Positions 8,555 to 17,145 of a DNA stretch of 64,000 bases are shown in pieces. The notes under the pieces are model-generated. The model saw nothing but the letters and a program-made list of their open reading frames with translations, made no database searches and had not been told where the DNA came from. The stretch lies in assembly GCF_017355405.1 (NCBI RefSeq), contig NZ_CP061177.1:3346501-3410500 (forward strand). Direction: 5' to 3'. This DNA is from Roseomonas haemaphysalidis (lineage in GTDB: Bacteria; Pseudomonadota; Alphaproteobacteria; Acetobacterales; Acetobacteraceae). Numbering within the stretch: position 1 is the stretch's first letter; every line of letters begins with the position of its first letter. The position numbers and the translations under genes were made by a program.

Positions 8555-9588
8555 TCCCGCAGCGGCACCAGGGCCGCCGCCTCCCAACGCAGTTGCACCG
8601 CGGCACCCGGCTGCGGCGGCGCGCCGGGGTGGCTGACACGCAGCAGCGCGCCGCCGGGCGCGCGCACCAGCAGCAGGCTGCCTTCCCCGCGAAACGCCAG
8701 TTCCTCCACCACGCCGGGGCTGGTGTTGGGGCCGGCGGCGGCGGGGTCCAGCAGGATGCGCTCGGCGCGCAGGGCGCAGGCGGTGGTGCCGCGCGGCATC
8801 TCCTCCGGCACCACCACGGCGCGCAGGCCGGGGCAGAACAGACCGCCGCCGCCATCCGGCACGCCTTCCAGCACGTTGGCGGCGCCCAGGAACTGCGCCA
8901 CGAAGCGCGTGGCCGGCCGGTCATACACCGCGCGCGGTGGACCAAGCTGGACCAGCCGCCCGGCTTCCAGCACCGCCACACGGTCGGCCAGCGCCAGGGC
9001 CTCCTGCTGGTCATGCGTCACCATTACGAAGCTGGCGCCGGTGCGGCGCTGCAGGGCGCGCAGCTCCAGCCCCGTGCGTTCGCGCAGCCCGGCGTCCAGC
9101 GCCGCCAGCGGCTCGTCCAGCAACAGCAGGCGCGGGCGGCGCACCAGGGCGCGGGCCAGCGCCACACGCTGCTGCTGGCCGCCGGACAAGCGGTGCGGCA
9201 GGCGCCCGCCGAGCACTTCCAGCCCCACCATCGCCAGCGCCTCGGCCACCCGGGCGTTGCGCGCCGCGCGGGGCACGCCGTCGCGCTTCAGGCCATAGGC
9301 GACGTTGGCTGCGGCATCCATGTGAGGAAACAGCGCGTAGGACTGGAACATCATGTTCAGCGGCCGCGCATGCGGCGGCAGCGGTACCAGGTCGCGGCCG
9401 TCCAGCAGGATGGTGCCGTCATCCGGCCGCTCGAACCCCGCCACCAGCCGCAGCAGCGTGGACTTGCCGGAGCCGGAGCCGCCGAGCAGCGTCAGGAACT
9501 CGCCTTCCGCCACCTCGAGGTCCAGCCCCTGCAGGGCGGCCGTGTTGCCGAAGCGCTTGCACAGCCCGGCGATGCGCAGAAGGGTCAA
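8551..9588 (-). CDS. potG: Putrescine ABC transporter ATP-binding protein, PotG-like
   Basis: A 345-residue cytoplasmic ATPase. Walker A GGSGSGKST lies at residues 36-44, the signature LSGGQQQR at 134-141, Walker B LLLLDEP at 154-160 and the switch histidine in VTHD near 192. The C-terminal third is a TOBE-type domain, as in PotA/PotG. The start appears to be TTG, four codons before any other usable codon and only three bases after the stop of the receptor gene, so translation is probably coupled. The gene is shorter than E. coli potG by a few tens of residues, within family variation. Confidence 0.9.
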   Translation of the reverse strand: MTLLRIAGLCKRFGNTAALQGLDLEVAEGEFLTLLGGSGSGKSTLLRLVAGFERPDDGTILLDGRDLVPLPPHARPLNMMFQSYALFPHMDAAANVAYGLKRDGVPRAARNARVAEALAMVGLEVLGGRLPHRLSGGQQQRVALARALVRRPRLLLLDEPLAALDAGLRERTGLELRALQRRTGASFVMVTHDQQEALALADRVAVLEAGRLVQLGPPRAVYDRPATRFVAQFLGAANVLEGVPDGGGGLFCPGLRAVVVPEEMPRGTTACALRAERILLDPAAAGPNTSPGVVEELAFRGEGSLLLVRAPGGALLRVSHPGAPPQPGAAVQLRWEAAALVPLRE

Positions 9589-9591
9589 ATG

Positions 9592-10692
9592 TCAGCGCCC
9601 GGCCTTGACGCGGTTCCAGCTGCGGGAGCGCGCGCGCTCGGCGGCCGGGGCCAGCGCGCCGACCGCGAAGGTGCGCGCCAGCATCTCCGGCGTCGGGTAC
9701 ACGTTGGGGTCGTTGCGCACGGATTCCCGCACCATCGGCGTCGCCGCCGGCACGGCATTGGGGTAGCGCACCTGGTTGGTGATGCCGGCCATGACCTCCG
9801 GCCGCAGCAGGAAGTTGATGAAGGCGTGGGCCGCGTCCGGGTTGGGCGCATCGGCCGGGATGGCCAGCATGTCGAACCACAGCTGCGCGCCCTGCCGGGG
9901 CTGGATGAAGCCGATGTCCACGCCGCGCCCGGCCTCGCGCGCGCGGGCCTGCGCCTGGATGGCGTCGCCCGAATAGGTCAGCGCCACGCAGTATTCGCCG
10001 CTGGCCAGCGCGTCCATGATGTTGCCGCTGGCGACAATGGCACGCAGGTGGGGGCGGATCGCCATCAGCGATTCCTCGGCCGCGCGCAGGTCGGCCGGGT
10101 CGGTGCTGTTGGGGTCGCGGCCGCGCCAGCGCAGCACGCTGGGCAGCACGTCGATGGCGCTGTCCATGATGGCGATGCCGCAGCGCGACAGCCGCCTGGC
10201 GTTGTCCGGCTGCATCAGCAGGTCCAGGCTGTCCAGCGGCGCATCGGGCGCCAGCGCGCGCACCCGGTCGGGCCGGATGGCCAGCCCGATGGTGCCGTAC
10301 AGGTAGATGGCGCCGAAGCGGTTGCCGCTGTCGCTGCTTTCCACGCGCCGCAGCAAGGCCGGGTCCTGGTTGTTCCAGTTCGGGATCTTGCCGCGGTCCA
10401 GCGGCAGCAGCGCGCCGGCGCGCGCGAGCCGCGCGAAGGTGGGCTCGCTGGTCGGCACGATGATGTCATAGCCCGAGCGGCCGGCGGACAGCTTGCCTTC
10501 CAGCGTTTCCAGGCTGTCGAACACGTCGTAGCGGACGCGGATGCCGGTTTCCTGCTGGAAGCGCGCCACGGCATAGGGGTCGATGTAGTCCGACCAGTTG
10601 TACACGTTGAGCACCGTCTGCGCCCGGGCGGGCTGCGCCAGCAACAACAGCGCGGCGGCGCAAAGACAGCGGGCAAGCAGGCGAGGCAACAT
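9592..10692 (-). CDS. potF: Putrescine-binding periplasmic protein, PotF-like
   Basis: A 366-residue receptor with an N-terminal signal peptide (MLPRLLARCLCAAALLLLAQPARA). The mature start TVLNVYNWSDYI, then DVFDSLETLEGKL, RGKDPNST-like RGRDPNST and FINFLLRPEV, are the landmarks of PotF. Two ATG codons are possible; GAGGA lies directly against the first (10701) but nine bases before the second (10692), so I take 10692. Gene order receptor, ATPase, permease, permease equals E. coli potFGHI, supporting putrescine as the substrate. Confidence 0.9.
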   Translation of the reverse strand: MLPRLLARCLCAAALLLLAQPARAQTVLNVYNWSDYIDPYAVARFQQETGIRVRYDVFDSLETLEGKLSAGRSGYDIIVPTSEPTFARLARAGALLPLDRGKIPNWNNQDPALLRRVESSDSGNRFGAIYLYGTIGLAIRPDRVRALAPDAPLDSLDLLMQPDNARRLSRCGIAIMDSAIDVLPSVLRWRGRDPNSTDPADLRAAEESLMAIRPHLRAIVASGNIMDALASGEYCVALTYSGDAIQAQARAREAGRGVDIGFIQPRQGAQLWFDMLAIPADAPNPDAAHAFINFLLRPEVMAGITNQVRYPNAVPAATPMVRESVRNDPNVYPTPEMLARTFAVGALAPAAERARSRSWNRVKAGR

Positions 10693-10942
10693 GGGCGGCA
10701 TTCCTCGGGCGGCGGGCCATGCAGCCTAGCGGCGGAAGGCGTCCAGCGTAAATCGCCGGCCGGACTGACACCGTGATAGGATTTTCTTCTTGACTTGAGA
10801 CGGATATTCCTGTGTAAACCGTCCCGTCACCGGGCGAACTGCGTCCGGCGCCTCCCCCACATTTCGCCCGATCCGCCCGCGCCCGGCCCGCCTGCCCGCC
10901 CGGCGGGCGGCGCATGCCGCGCGCCCGTCCGAGGAACCGCGC
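10693..10942. other. Intergenic region between potF and the phage-derived cassette
   Basis: About 250 bp separating the divergent potF operon and the phage-like genes. It is locally less GC-rich near 10780-10820. One sigma70-like promoter facing right is listed separately. No ORF with a convincing start and ribosome-binding site was found. Confidence 0.5.
10790..10818 (+). promoter_or_regulatory. Candidate sigma70-type promoter for the phage-derived cassette
   Basis: TTGACT at 10790-10795 and TGTAAA at 10813-10818 are separated by 17 bp, the ideal spacing, in a locally AT-richer stretch. It faces the first gene of the cassette about 125 bp downstream. The -10 element matches the consensus only in part, so this is a weak prediction. 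Confidence 0.3.
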
Positions 10943-11596
10943 ATGCCCTTCGACGCCCGCAACCTGACGCCGCTGGAAGCATCCGCCGCCGGCTTCACGA
11001 TGTGGCTCTACACCACCACCGACACCCGCGCCGCGGTGCTGGCCCCCGGCTACTTCGCGTCCGTGGCCGAGCGGCTGCTGCCCGGCCACCTGATCCTGCT
11101 GCAATCGGCCGACTCGCTCAGCCTCATCCCGGTGCGCTCCAACGGCGCGGTGGGCAACGGGCTGGTGCTGGATGCCTCGGCCCCGCCGCTGCGCCTGTCG
11201 GCCGCGGCGGCGCTGCGGCTGCTGTTCCGCTTCGAGGCCACGGTGCAAACCCGCACCGTGGCGCTCGATCCGGTGCCGGCCGGCCTCTACATCGGCCGGT
11301 CGTTCACGGTGTCGGCGCGCGTCACCGGGCCGGTCACGACGCTGCTGTTCAGCATCCTGGACGCGGCGGGCGGCATTGTCGCGGGGCCGGTGTCGGCCAG
11401 CGCGCTGTCGGGCTCGGCCTCGGTCAGCTTCGCGGCGCCCGATGCCGGCTCCGGCTACCGCGTGCGCGTGCAGGACGCGGACGAGCCGCTGGTGTCGCAG
11501 CTGTCCTCCTCCTTCGTGGTGACGGAGCCCTTCGTGCTGCTGACGGAAACCGGCACCACCCTGCTGCTGCAAAGCGGCGGCGAGCTGCTGCTCTGA
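10943..11596 (+). CDS. Phage-type structural protein (tail or decoration associated), hypothetical
   Basis: A 217-residue protein with no signal peptide. The N-terminal part (MWLYTTTDTRAAVLAPGYFASVAERLLPGHLILLQ) resembles a short domain I associate with tail-fibre and virion proteins of proteobacterial phages (recalled pattern YxTTDxxAxVxxxGYF). The middle region, from LDPVPAGLYIGRSFTV to YRVRVQDADEP, looks like an Ig/fibronectin-type beta domain. The end TETGTTLLLQSGGELLL is a repetitive hydrophobic tail also seen in phage proteins. It leads a six-gene rightward phage-like cassette. A precise virion role cannot be assigned. Confidence 0.65.
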   Translation: MPFDARNLTPLEASAAGFTMWLYTTTDTRAAVLAPGYFASVAERLLPGHLILLQSADSLSLIPVRSNGAVGNGLVLDASAPPLRLSAAAALRLLFRFEATVQTRTVALDPVPAGLYIGRSFTVSARVTGPVTTLLFSILDAAGGIVAGPVSASALSGSASVSFAAPDAGSGYRVRVQDADEPLVSQLSSSFVVTEPFVLLTETGTTLLLQSGGELLL

Positions 11597-11659
11597 ACGG
11601 CGCGGCGCCCCGCATTTTCCCGGCCTCCCCGACCGCCTTTTCCAAGGATCTTCGTTCCG

Positions 11660-13903
11660 ATGCCTAATGCCAAGATCAGCGAACTTCCGCTCGCCTCCAT
11701 GCTGGCCGAAACCGACATCCACCCGCTGGTGCAGGGCAGCGGCGCCCTGGCCGAAACGCGTCACGTGACGCTGGCCGGCATGCGCGGGGCGCTGCTGGCC
11801 GACCGCCCGGTGCATGTGCGCGACTTCGGTGCCGTCGGCAACGGCACCACCGACGACACCGCCGCCATCCAGGCGGCGATCGACGCCGTGGCGGCGCAGG
11901 GCGGCGGCGTGGTGCTGCTGGGCCCGCGCCGCTACCTGGTGGCGGCGGCGGATCTCGTGGTCAAGAACGGCGTATTCCTGCGCGGCCGCACCGCCAGTGG
12001 CGGCTGGCGCGTGAATGGCGACTTCACCACGGTCAACCACGCGTTGCTGCTCGATGCCGCGCGCACCATCCGCGTGCATCGCAACGGCGGCCTGGAAGGG
12101 CTGGCGGTGCTGCGCCGCGGCATGACGGTGCCCGGCAACCTGCGCCAGGGGCTGGATGCCGCCGCCGCCATGGCCGGCACCGCCATCACGGTGGGCGATG
12201 GTTCCGGCGGCAGCGGCGCGGCCAATGGCGCGGATGCCACGCTGGCCTGTCTGCTGGTGCTGGGCTTCGACTGGGGCATCTACAGCGACGGCAACGCCCG
12301 CCTGCGCGTGCGCGACGTGCTGGGCGACTGCCGCAACGGCCTGTATCTCGGCCGCGCGTTTGACGTGTCGCGCATCAGCGAGGTGAACTGGCACCCGCTG
12401 GTCACCACCGGCCGGTCCTGGTCCAACAGCCGCATCGCCATCAGCAGCGTGGCGGACAACGGCAGCGGTCAGGTGCGCGTCACGCTCGCCTCCGCGCACA
12501 GCCTGCAGACGGGCGAGCTGGTCAACATCGCGGAGGTGCGCAACAGCGGCGCCTCGGCGCTGCACGGCCGCTGGACCGTGACGGTGATCGACGCCACGCG
12601 GATCGACCTGCAGAATTCGCTCTACGCGCCGGGCTGGACCTCGGGCGGCGCCTGCTACATCCAGCCCAACCGCCGGCTGGGCACCGCCTTCGCGGTGGCC
12701 GCCGCCGACATGTCGTCCTTCCAGAACTGCTTCGAATACGGGCACGACATCGGCTGGGACATCCAGAACGACGTGCACGCCTGCAACTTCGCCAACATCG
12801 GCACCGACGCCTGGGTGGACGCGGCGGACCCCACCACCATCGGCATCCGCATCGGCGGCACCGCGCGGCGCAACAAGGTGATCGGCGGGTTCCTGTCCTC
12901 CAAGGGCGTGTCGGTGCAATGCACCACCACGGGCGCCGAGCAGAACGAGCTGATCGGCGTGGATGTCACCGGCGGCGCGCGGCGCATCGCGGAGGTGCTG
13001 AGCGGCGCGCTATCCTTTGTCGGCTGCGACTTCACGGGCGGGCCCGGCACCGGCAACCAGGTCCTCGCTTCCATCCACCTGGGCGATGCCGCGGGCAACC
13101 TGATCGTCACGGGCTGCGACACCAGCCCCGTCACCTTCACCGCCGACAGCCCGGCCGCCATGCAGCGGCTGCTGCTGGCAGCCAACCGCAGCGGCACCGG
13201 CTCCACCAACCGGCTGGCCGCCGGGCGTGTGGAGATCGCCTCGGTCGGTGCCGATGCCGCGATCGCCACGCGGCTGTCGGCCGACACCGATGGCGGCGTC
13301 AACATCCACCGCCGCGCCAGCGGCAGCGGCGCGCTCCTGCGGCTGAACAACGGCGGCGATGCCATGGCGGCCAGCCTGTCGCTGGCCGGCAGCGACCTGA
13401 CGCTGAGCAGCGAGGCGGGCGCCATGGTGTTTGAAAGCCGCGCCGGTGGCACGGCGGTGGAGCGCTTCCGCATCAGCGCCAGCGGCACTGCCACGCTGGC
13501 GGGGCCCCTGCTGCTGCCGGGCAGCCCCACCGCCAGCCTGCAGGCCGCCACCAAGCAATACGTGGACGGCCAGTTCACCGAGCGGCGCTTGGCGACCCTG
13601 CTGCTGGCAGCCGCCACCACCGTGACCTACGCCGCGCACAATGCGCGCATGCTGATCGCCAATGCCGGCGCCAGCCTGTCGCTGAGCTGGGCCAACACGG
13701 GGGATGGCTTTTCCTGCGTGGTGGTCAACCGCAGCGGCACCGACCTGGCGCTGTCGCTCACCGGCTTCACGAGCAACACGGCGCCCACCAACGTGGATGG
13801 CTTCACGCGCATCCGCGCCGGCGGCATCGCCTCCCTGATGATCTATTCGCCGGATGGCGGCACCACGAAGATCTGCCACCTCAGCGGCGCCGGAGCCCCC
13901 TGA
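11660..13903 (+). CDS. Tailspike-like protein with right-handed beta-helix (pectate lyase-type) domain
   Basis: A 747-residue protein. The N-terminus PNAKISELPLASMLAETDIHPLVQG is a phage virion-attachment motif. It is followed at about residue 50 by VHVRDFGAVGNGTTDDTAAI, the signature that opens the parallel beta-helix of tailspikes and pectate-lyase-3 proteins. The middle is rich in short beta-strands and Asn/Gly turns, consistent with the helix. Near residue 630 the motif PTASLQAATKQYVD is the trimerisation-associated segment common in phage tail fibres. Such proteins bind and often depolymerise surface polysaccharide. AAGGA lies 12-16 bp upstream of the ATG. Confidence 0.82.
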   Translation: MPNAKISELPLASMLAETDIHPLVQGSGALAETRHVTLAGMRGALLADRPVHVRDFGAVGNGTTDDTAAIQAAIDAVAAQGGGVVLLGPRRYLVAAADLVVKNGVFLRGRTASGGWRVNGDFTTVNHALLLDAARTIRVHRNGGLEGLAVLRRGMTVPGNLRQGLDAAAAMAGTAITVGDGSGGSGAANGADATLACLLVLGFDWGIYSDGNARLRVRDVLGDCRNGLYLGRAFDVSRISEVNWHPLVTTGRSWSNSRIAISSVADNGSGQVRVTLASAHSLQTGELVNIAEVRNSGASALHGRWTVTVIDATRIDLQNSLYAPGWTSGGACYIQPNRRLGTAFAVAAADMSSFQNCFEYGHDIGWDIQNDVHACNFANIGTDAWVDAADPTTIGIRIGGTARRNKVIGGFLSSKGVSVQCTTTGAEQNELIGVDVTGGARRIAEVLSGALSFVGCDFTGGPGTGNQVLASIHLGDAAGNLIVTGCDTSPVTFTADSPAAMQRLLLAANRSGTGSTNRLAAGRVEIASVGADAAIATRLSADTDGGVNIHRRASGSGALLRLNNGGDAMAASLSLAGSDLTLSSEAGAMVFESRAGGTAVERFRISASGTATLAGPLLLPGSPTASLQAATKQYVDGQFTERRLATLLLAAATTVTYAAHNARMLIANAGASLSLSWANTGDGFSCVVVNRSGTDLALSLTGFTSNTAPTNVDGFTRIRAGGIASLMIYSPDGGTTKICHLSGAGAP

Positions 13904-13904
13904 C

Positions 13905-15155
13905 ATGAACCATGCCTTCAGCCTCACCCAGGCGGCGGGCAACGGCGGCGGCGCGGCGCTGCGCGTCCTGGGCGCCGCCTATCCCGGGCGGCTGGCCACC
14001 ACGCGCGGCGGCAGCGCGCTGGTGCAGGATGCCGACGGCAGCTTCCAGCCCGCCGCCGCCGACACGCCGCGCTTCAGCGGCGCCGCCCGCCGCCTGCTGG
14101 TGGAGGGCACGCGCAGCAACGCCATCCGCAACCCGCGCGCCGAGGGGGCCACTTCCGGCACCCCCGGCACCATGCCGGCCAACTGGTCCATGGCGACGCT
14201 GGGCGGCGTATCGGCCTCCGTGGCCGGCGTCGGCACGGAGCTGGGGCTTCCTTATGTCGACCTGCGCTACACCGGCACCCCCAGCGCCAGCGGCTACCTG
14301 GTGATCCTGCCGGAGCCGATCACCACCATCGCCGCCGCCGCCGGGCAGGTCTGGACCGCCTCGGTGTTTCTGCGGCTTGTGGCGGGCAGCCTGGCCGGCA
14401 TCGACACCTTCCGCTGCCGGGTGCAGGAGCGGCTGCCCGCCGCGGGCCCGGCGACGGACAGCTTCGTTTCGCCCGGCGCGATGCCGCAGCGCGTTTCCAT
14501 CACCCGCACGCTGACGGAATCCTCCGTCGCCACCATCGGCTTTTCCATTCTGCCGGCGGTGGTGGCGGGCGCGGCGGTGGATTTCACGCTTCGCGTCTCG
14601 GCCCCCCAGGTGGAGCTGGCGGCCTTCGCCTCCTCGCCGGTGCTGCCGCCGCCGGGCACGCCGGCGGCCAGCACCCGCGCGGCGGACCTGCCGCTTTGGG
14701 CGCCGCCCGGCGGGTTCGGCACCCAGGGCACGCTGGTGGTGCGCGCGGTGCTGCCGCAGATCGCGCCCTTCGGCGCGTCTCAGGGCCTGTGGCAGCTGGA
14801 CGACGGCACGGACCAGAACCGGCTGCAGTTGCGCAACACATCCGCCGGCTCGGCCATCACCGGGGTGGTCGATGTTGGCGGCAGCACCGTGGCCACGCTG
14901 AGCGGCGGCAACATGGCCGTGGGCCAGCCGTTCCGCGCCGCCTTCGCCTGGGCGCCCGGCGACCAGGCGCTGTGCCTGTCCGGTGGCACGCTGCAATCGG
15001 CCGCCGCCGCGCTGCCGCCCGGTCTGGCCCGCCTGCTGGTGGGCCACGCCTCTGGCCAGCTCAACCGCGCCGCGCATGGCGAGGTGGAACTGGTCGAGTA
15101 CCGCCCCAGCCGGGTGCCCAACGCCCTGCTGCAGGCGCTGGCCAACGCTGCCTGA
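13905..15155 (+). CDS. Phage-like structural protein with lectin/LamG-type C-terminal domain
   Basis: A 416-residue protein starting at the ATG directly after the tailspike stop. The N-terminal part contains RLLVEGTRSNAIRNPRAEGA, a motif frequent in virion proteins that carry carbohydrate-binding modules. Two beta-rich jelly-roll regions follow: about residues 80-240, and about 265-400 with GTLVVRAVLPQ, LWQLDDGTDQNRLQL and VELVEYRPSRVPNALLQALA, typical of LamG/concanavalin-like folds. It probably binds glycans on the cell surface or decorates the particle. Placement between tailspike and tail protein supports a role in adsorption. Confidence 0.68.
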   Translation: MNHAFSLTQAAGNGGGAALRVLGAAYPGRLATTRGGSALVQDADGSFQPAAADTPRFSGAARRLLVEGTRSNAIRNPRAEGATSGTPGTMPANWSMATLGGVSASVAGVGTELGLPYVDLRYTGTPSASGYLVILPEPITTIAAAAGQVWTASVFLRLVAGSLAGIDTFRCRVQERLPAAGPATDSFVSPGAMPQRVSITRTLTESSVATIGFSILPAVVAGAAVDFTLRVSAPQVELAAFASSPVLPPPGTPAASTRAADLPLWAPPGGFGTQGTLVVRAVLPQIAPFGASQGLWQLDDGTDQNRLQLRNTSAGSAITGVVDVGGSTVATLSGGNMAVGQPFRAAFAWAPGDQALCLSGGTLQSAAAALPPGLARLLVGHASGQLNRAAHGEVELVEYRPSRVPNALLQALANAA

Positions 15156-15179
15156 GCTTTCCCTTCAAGGAATCCTTCC

Positions 15180-15554
15180 ATGCCTGTTCTGACCGACTAC
15201 GCGCGCAACCTGATGGTGCGCGCGCTGTGCGCCCGCGCGCCTTCGCTCCCCACGGCCGTGTATGCCGCGCTGGGGACCGGTGGCACCACCTCCGCGGGCC
15301 TCGCCGGCGAGCCGGCGGGCAATGGCTATGCCCGCCAGCGCGTGGTGTTCACCGGCACCGGCCTGCAGCGCAACGTCGAGGCCCTGCGCTTCGTGTTCAC
15401 CGGCGCCGCCGGGACGCTGACCCATGTGGGGCTGTTCGACGCGGCCGCCGGTGGCAACGCGCTGGCCTTCGGGCCGCTGGTGCAGACCGCGCCGGTGTCG
15501 GGCGCCGGCACCGTGACCATCGCCGCCGAGGCGCTGACGATCGACGCCGAGTGA
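15180..15554 (+). CDS. Small phage tail-fibre-type protein
   Basis: A 124-residue protein beginning PVLTDYARNLMVRALCARAP and continuing YAALGTGGT, a pattern I recognise from short tail proteins in alphaproteobacterial phages and prophages. The rest alternates glycine-rich beta segments (LTHVGLFDAAAGGNALAFGPL). AAGGA and CCTTCC immediately precede the ATG and are partly complementary. Role inferred only from family resemblance and neighbours. Confidence 0.62.
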   Translation: MPVLTDYARNLMVRALCARAPSLPTAVYAALGTGGTTSAGLAGEPAGNGYARQRVVFTGTGLQRNVEALRFVFTGAAGTLTHVGLFDAAAGGNALAFGPLVQTAPVSGAGTVTIAAEALTIDAE

Positions 15555-15619
15555 GCGCGCCGCGCCGGCCGCGCCCCGCCGCGGCCGGCGCCCCTTTCCC
15601 AAACCGAAGGACGCCTTCC

Positions 15620-15799
15620 ATGCGCTATCTGCTGGACCGCCTGGCCGAGCCGGGCACGCTGCGCTCGCTCGCCGTCATGGCCTTCGCCCTCAAGGGCATC
15701 GTGCCGGACGAGGCCGCCATCGCGGGCTTCGTCGATATCTCCATCCTGCTGCTCGGCGTCGCCTCCGCGATGATGCCCGACCGGGCCGCCAAGCCTTGA
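15620..15799 (+). CDS. Small membrane protein, probable holin or holin-like
   Basis: A 59-residue protein with one clear hydrophobic helix (FVDISILLLGVASAMM) and a second weaker one (LAVMAFALKGIV). It sits directly before the endolysin gene, whose TTG start overlaps its stop by four bases. Size, topology and context are those of a holin or spanin-like lysis partner, but no diagnostic motif exists for such short proteins. The SD-like GAAGGA is close upstream and lies in a small inverted repeat with CCTTC. Confidence 0.58.
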   Translation: MRYLLDRLAEPGTLRSLAVMAFALKGIVPDEAAIAGFVDISILLLGVASAMMPDRAAKP

Positions 15800-16233
15800 G
15801 CGCGTTGGCCACGTTGCTGGCACGTGAGGAAGGGCTGCGCCTGACGGTGTATGACGACGCCACCGGCCGCCCGCTGCTGCCGGGCATGACCGTGGTGGGC
15901 CACCCCACCATCGGCATCGGCCGCTGCCTGGACCGGCGTGGCATCTCGGAGGCCGAGGCCTTCGCGCTGCTGGACAACGACCTGTCCGCCGTGCGCCGCG
16001 AGGTCGCCGCCGCCCTGCCCTGGAGCACCGGGCTGAGCGAGGCCCGGCAGGTGGTGCTGCAGGCCATGGCCTTTCAGATGGGGCTGGCCGGGCTGCTGAA
16101 GTTCCGCGACACCCTGGCGGCGGTGCGGCGCGCCGACTACACGGCGGCGGCGGCGGGCATGCTGGCCTCTGCCTGGGCGCGGCAGACCCCGGCCCGCGCC
16201 GCCCGCATGGCTGCGATGATGCGGCAGGGCTGA
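15796..16233 (+). CDS. Endolysin, glycoside hydrolase family 24 (T4 lysozyme-like)
   Basis: A 145-residue muramidase expected to cleave the peptidoglycan glycan backbone at host lysis. It shows the T4-lysozyme catalytic set: Glu12 in REEGLRLTVYDD, Asp21 in the same segment and Thr38 in PTIGIGR. An insertion of about a dozen residues (ATGRPLLPGMTVVGH) sits between the last two. The C-terminal WARQTPARAARMAAMM is the family's terminal helix. No signal peptide or anchor is visible, so export would depend on the holin-like neighbour. The start is TTG in a TTGA overlap with the upstream stop. Confidence 0.87.
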   Translation: MSALATLLAREEGLRLTVYDDATGRPLLPGMTVVGHPTIGIGRCLDRRGISEAEAFALLDNDLSAVRREVAAALPWSTGLSEARQVVLQAMAFQMGLAGLLKFRDTLAAVRRADYTAAAAGMLASAWARQTPARAARMAAMMRQG

Positions 16234-16237
16234 GCCG

Positions 16238-16432
16238 CTACATCCGGCCTATGGCGGGCCGGTTGACTGGCGGGTTCAGCCGCCAGTCCGCCGGCCAGAA
16301 GCCCAGCTTGTCCACCGCCACAACCCCCAGCGCCGCCGCCAGCGCCCCCAGCATGACCAGCACCGTGCGGCGCGGCGGCGGGTTGCGCCACAACCGCGAC
16401 AGAAAAATCGACAGGCGGATCATTGGGTCCAT
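16238..16432 (-). CDS. Small single-span membrane protein, hypothetical
   Basis: A possible 64-residue protein converging on the endolysin gene. After a basic segment (IRLSIFLSRLWRNPPPRR) it has one hydrophobic helix (VLVMLGALAAALGVVAV) and a polar tail with tryptophans. The frame is open further upstream and the start is uncertain (ATG at 16441, 16432 or 16423). No strong ribosome-binding site is visible. I keep it because the charge-helix-tail layout is protein-like. Function unknown. Confidence 0.45.
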   Translation of the reverse strand: MDPMIRLSIFLSRLWRNPPPRRTVLVMLGALAAALGVVAVDKLGFWPADWRLNPPVNRPAIGRM

Positions 16433-16550
16433 GCCCGCCATATTGGCCGCATCGAGGCCGATTGCAGCCCGCGCGCTGGCAGGGGCACAGAATAGGGCTT
16501 GCGCCCGGCGCCGCCGCACCCTAGACAGCGCCTCGCTTTCGGGCTCATGC

Positions 16551-16622
<72 letters not shown>

Positions 16623-17145
16623 TAGTGATTTCAACGGGTTGGACCGTTGGATGCCCGAAGCGAAGCGAACAGAAGTGGTTCAGGCAGCGCCAGAATGACC
16701 TCTGTTTGGCACAATTCCGACACAGCCAGTGAGCCGCCGTTTGCCATCCCTTCCCTACGTGGAAGACGGGCGCGGATTGGCTGCGAAACACCCCCGGAGC
16801 TACCTCGATCTGTGAATGTGATGGCCTGATACGGTCACATGAATAGCACCTGAGCGGCATGCATGTGCCGTTGATACCGGCGTACGCGCGTCGCCTGGAC
16901 ACCGCAGCATCCAGGCGACGCTGGCCCCCCATGGCCTGCGGACAGGTGATGCCAGGAACCGCGTAGGCCGTAAAATTCGTTGCAGGCGCGCGCTCAGCGT
17001 GAGGCGCTGAGTTGCAAGGCGTGGGATGGATCGCTCGGTCACGCCTGCGTTCACAAGGACACAGTCACCCCCCTGCCCCGATCGCAGTAGGTCGAATGTT
17101 CCATCGATCCGCTCTGGAATACTCTTTGTTTGACAGGCCCCTTGC
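16623..17145. other. Gene-poor region after tRNA-Thr
   Basis: About 520 bp with no convincing gene. Short open frames exist on both strands but lack ribosome-binding sites and recognisable protein composition, and one of them runs into the tetR 3' end. No direct repeat of the tRNA 3' end (an attachment site) was found within the window. Confidence 0.5.

Noticed and set aside
10466..12919. 817-codon open frame on the minus strand
   Set aside because: It lies antisense to potF and the phage-derived genes, and its His/Arg/Gly-rich composition is typical of antisense frames.
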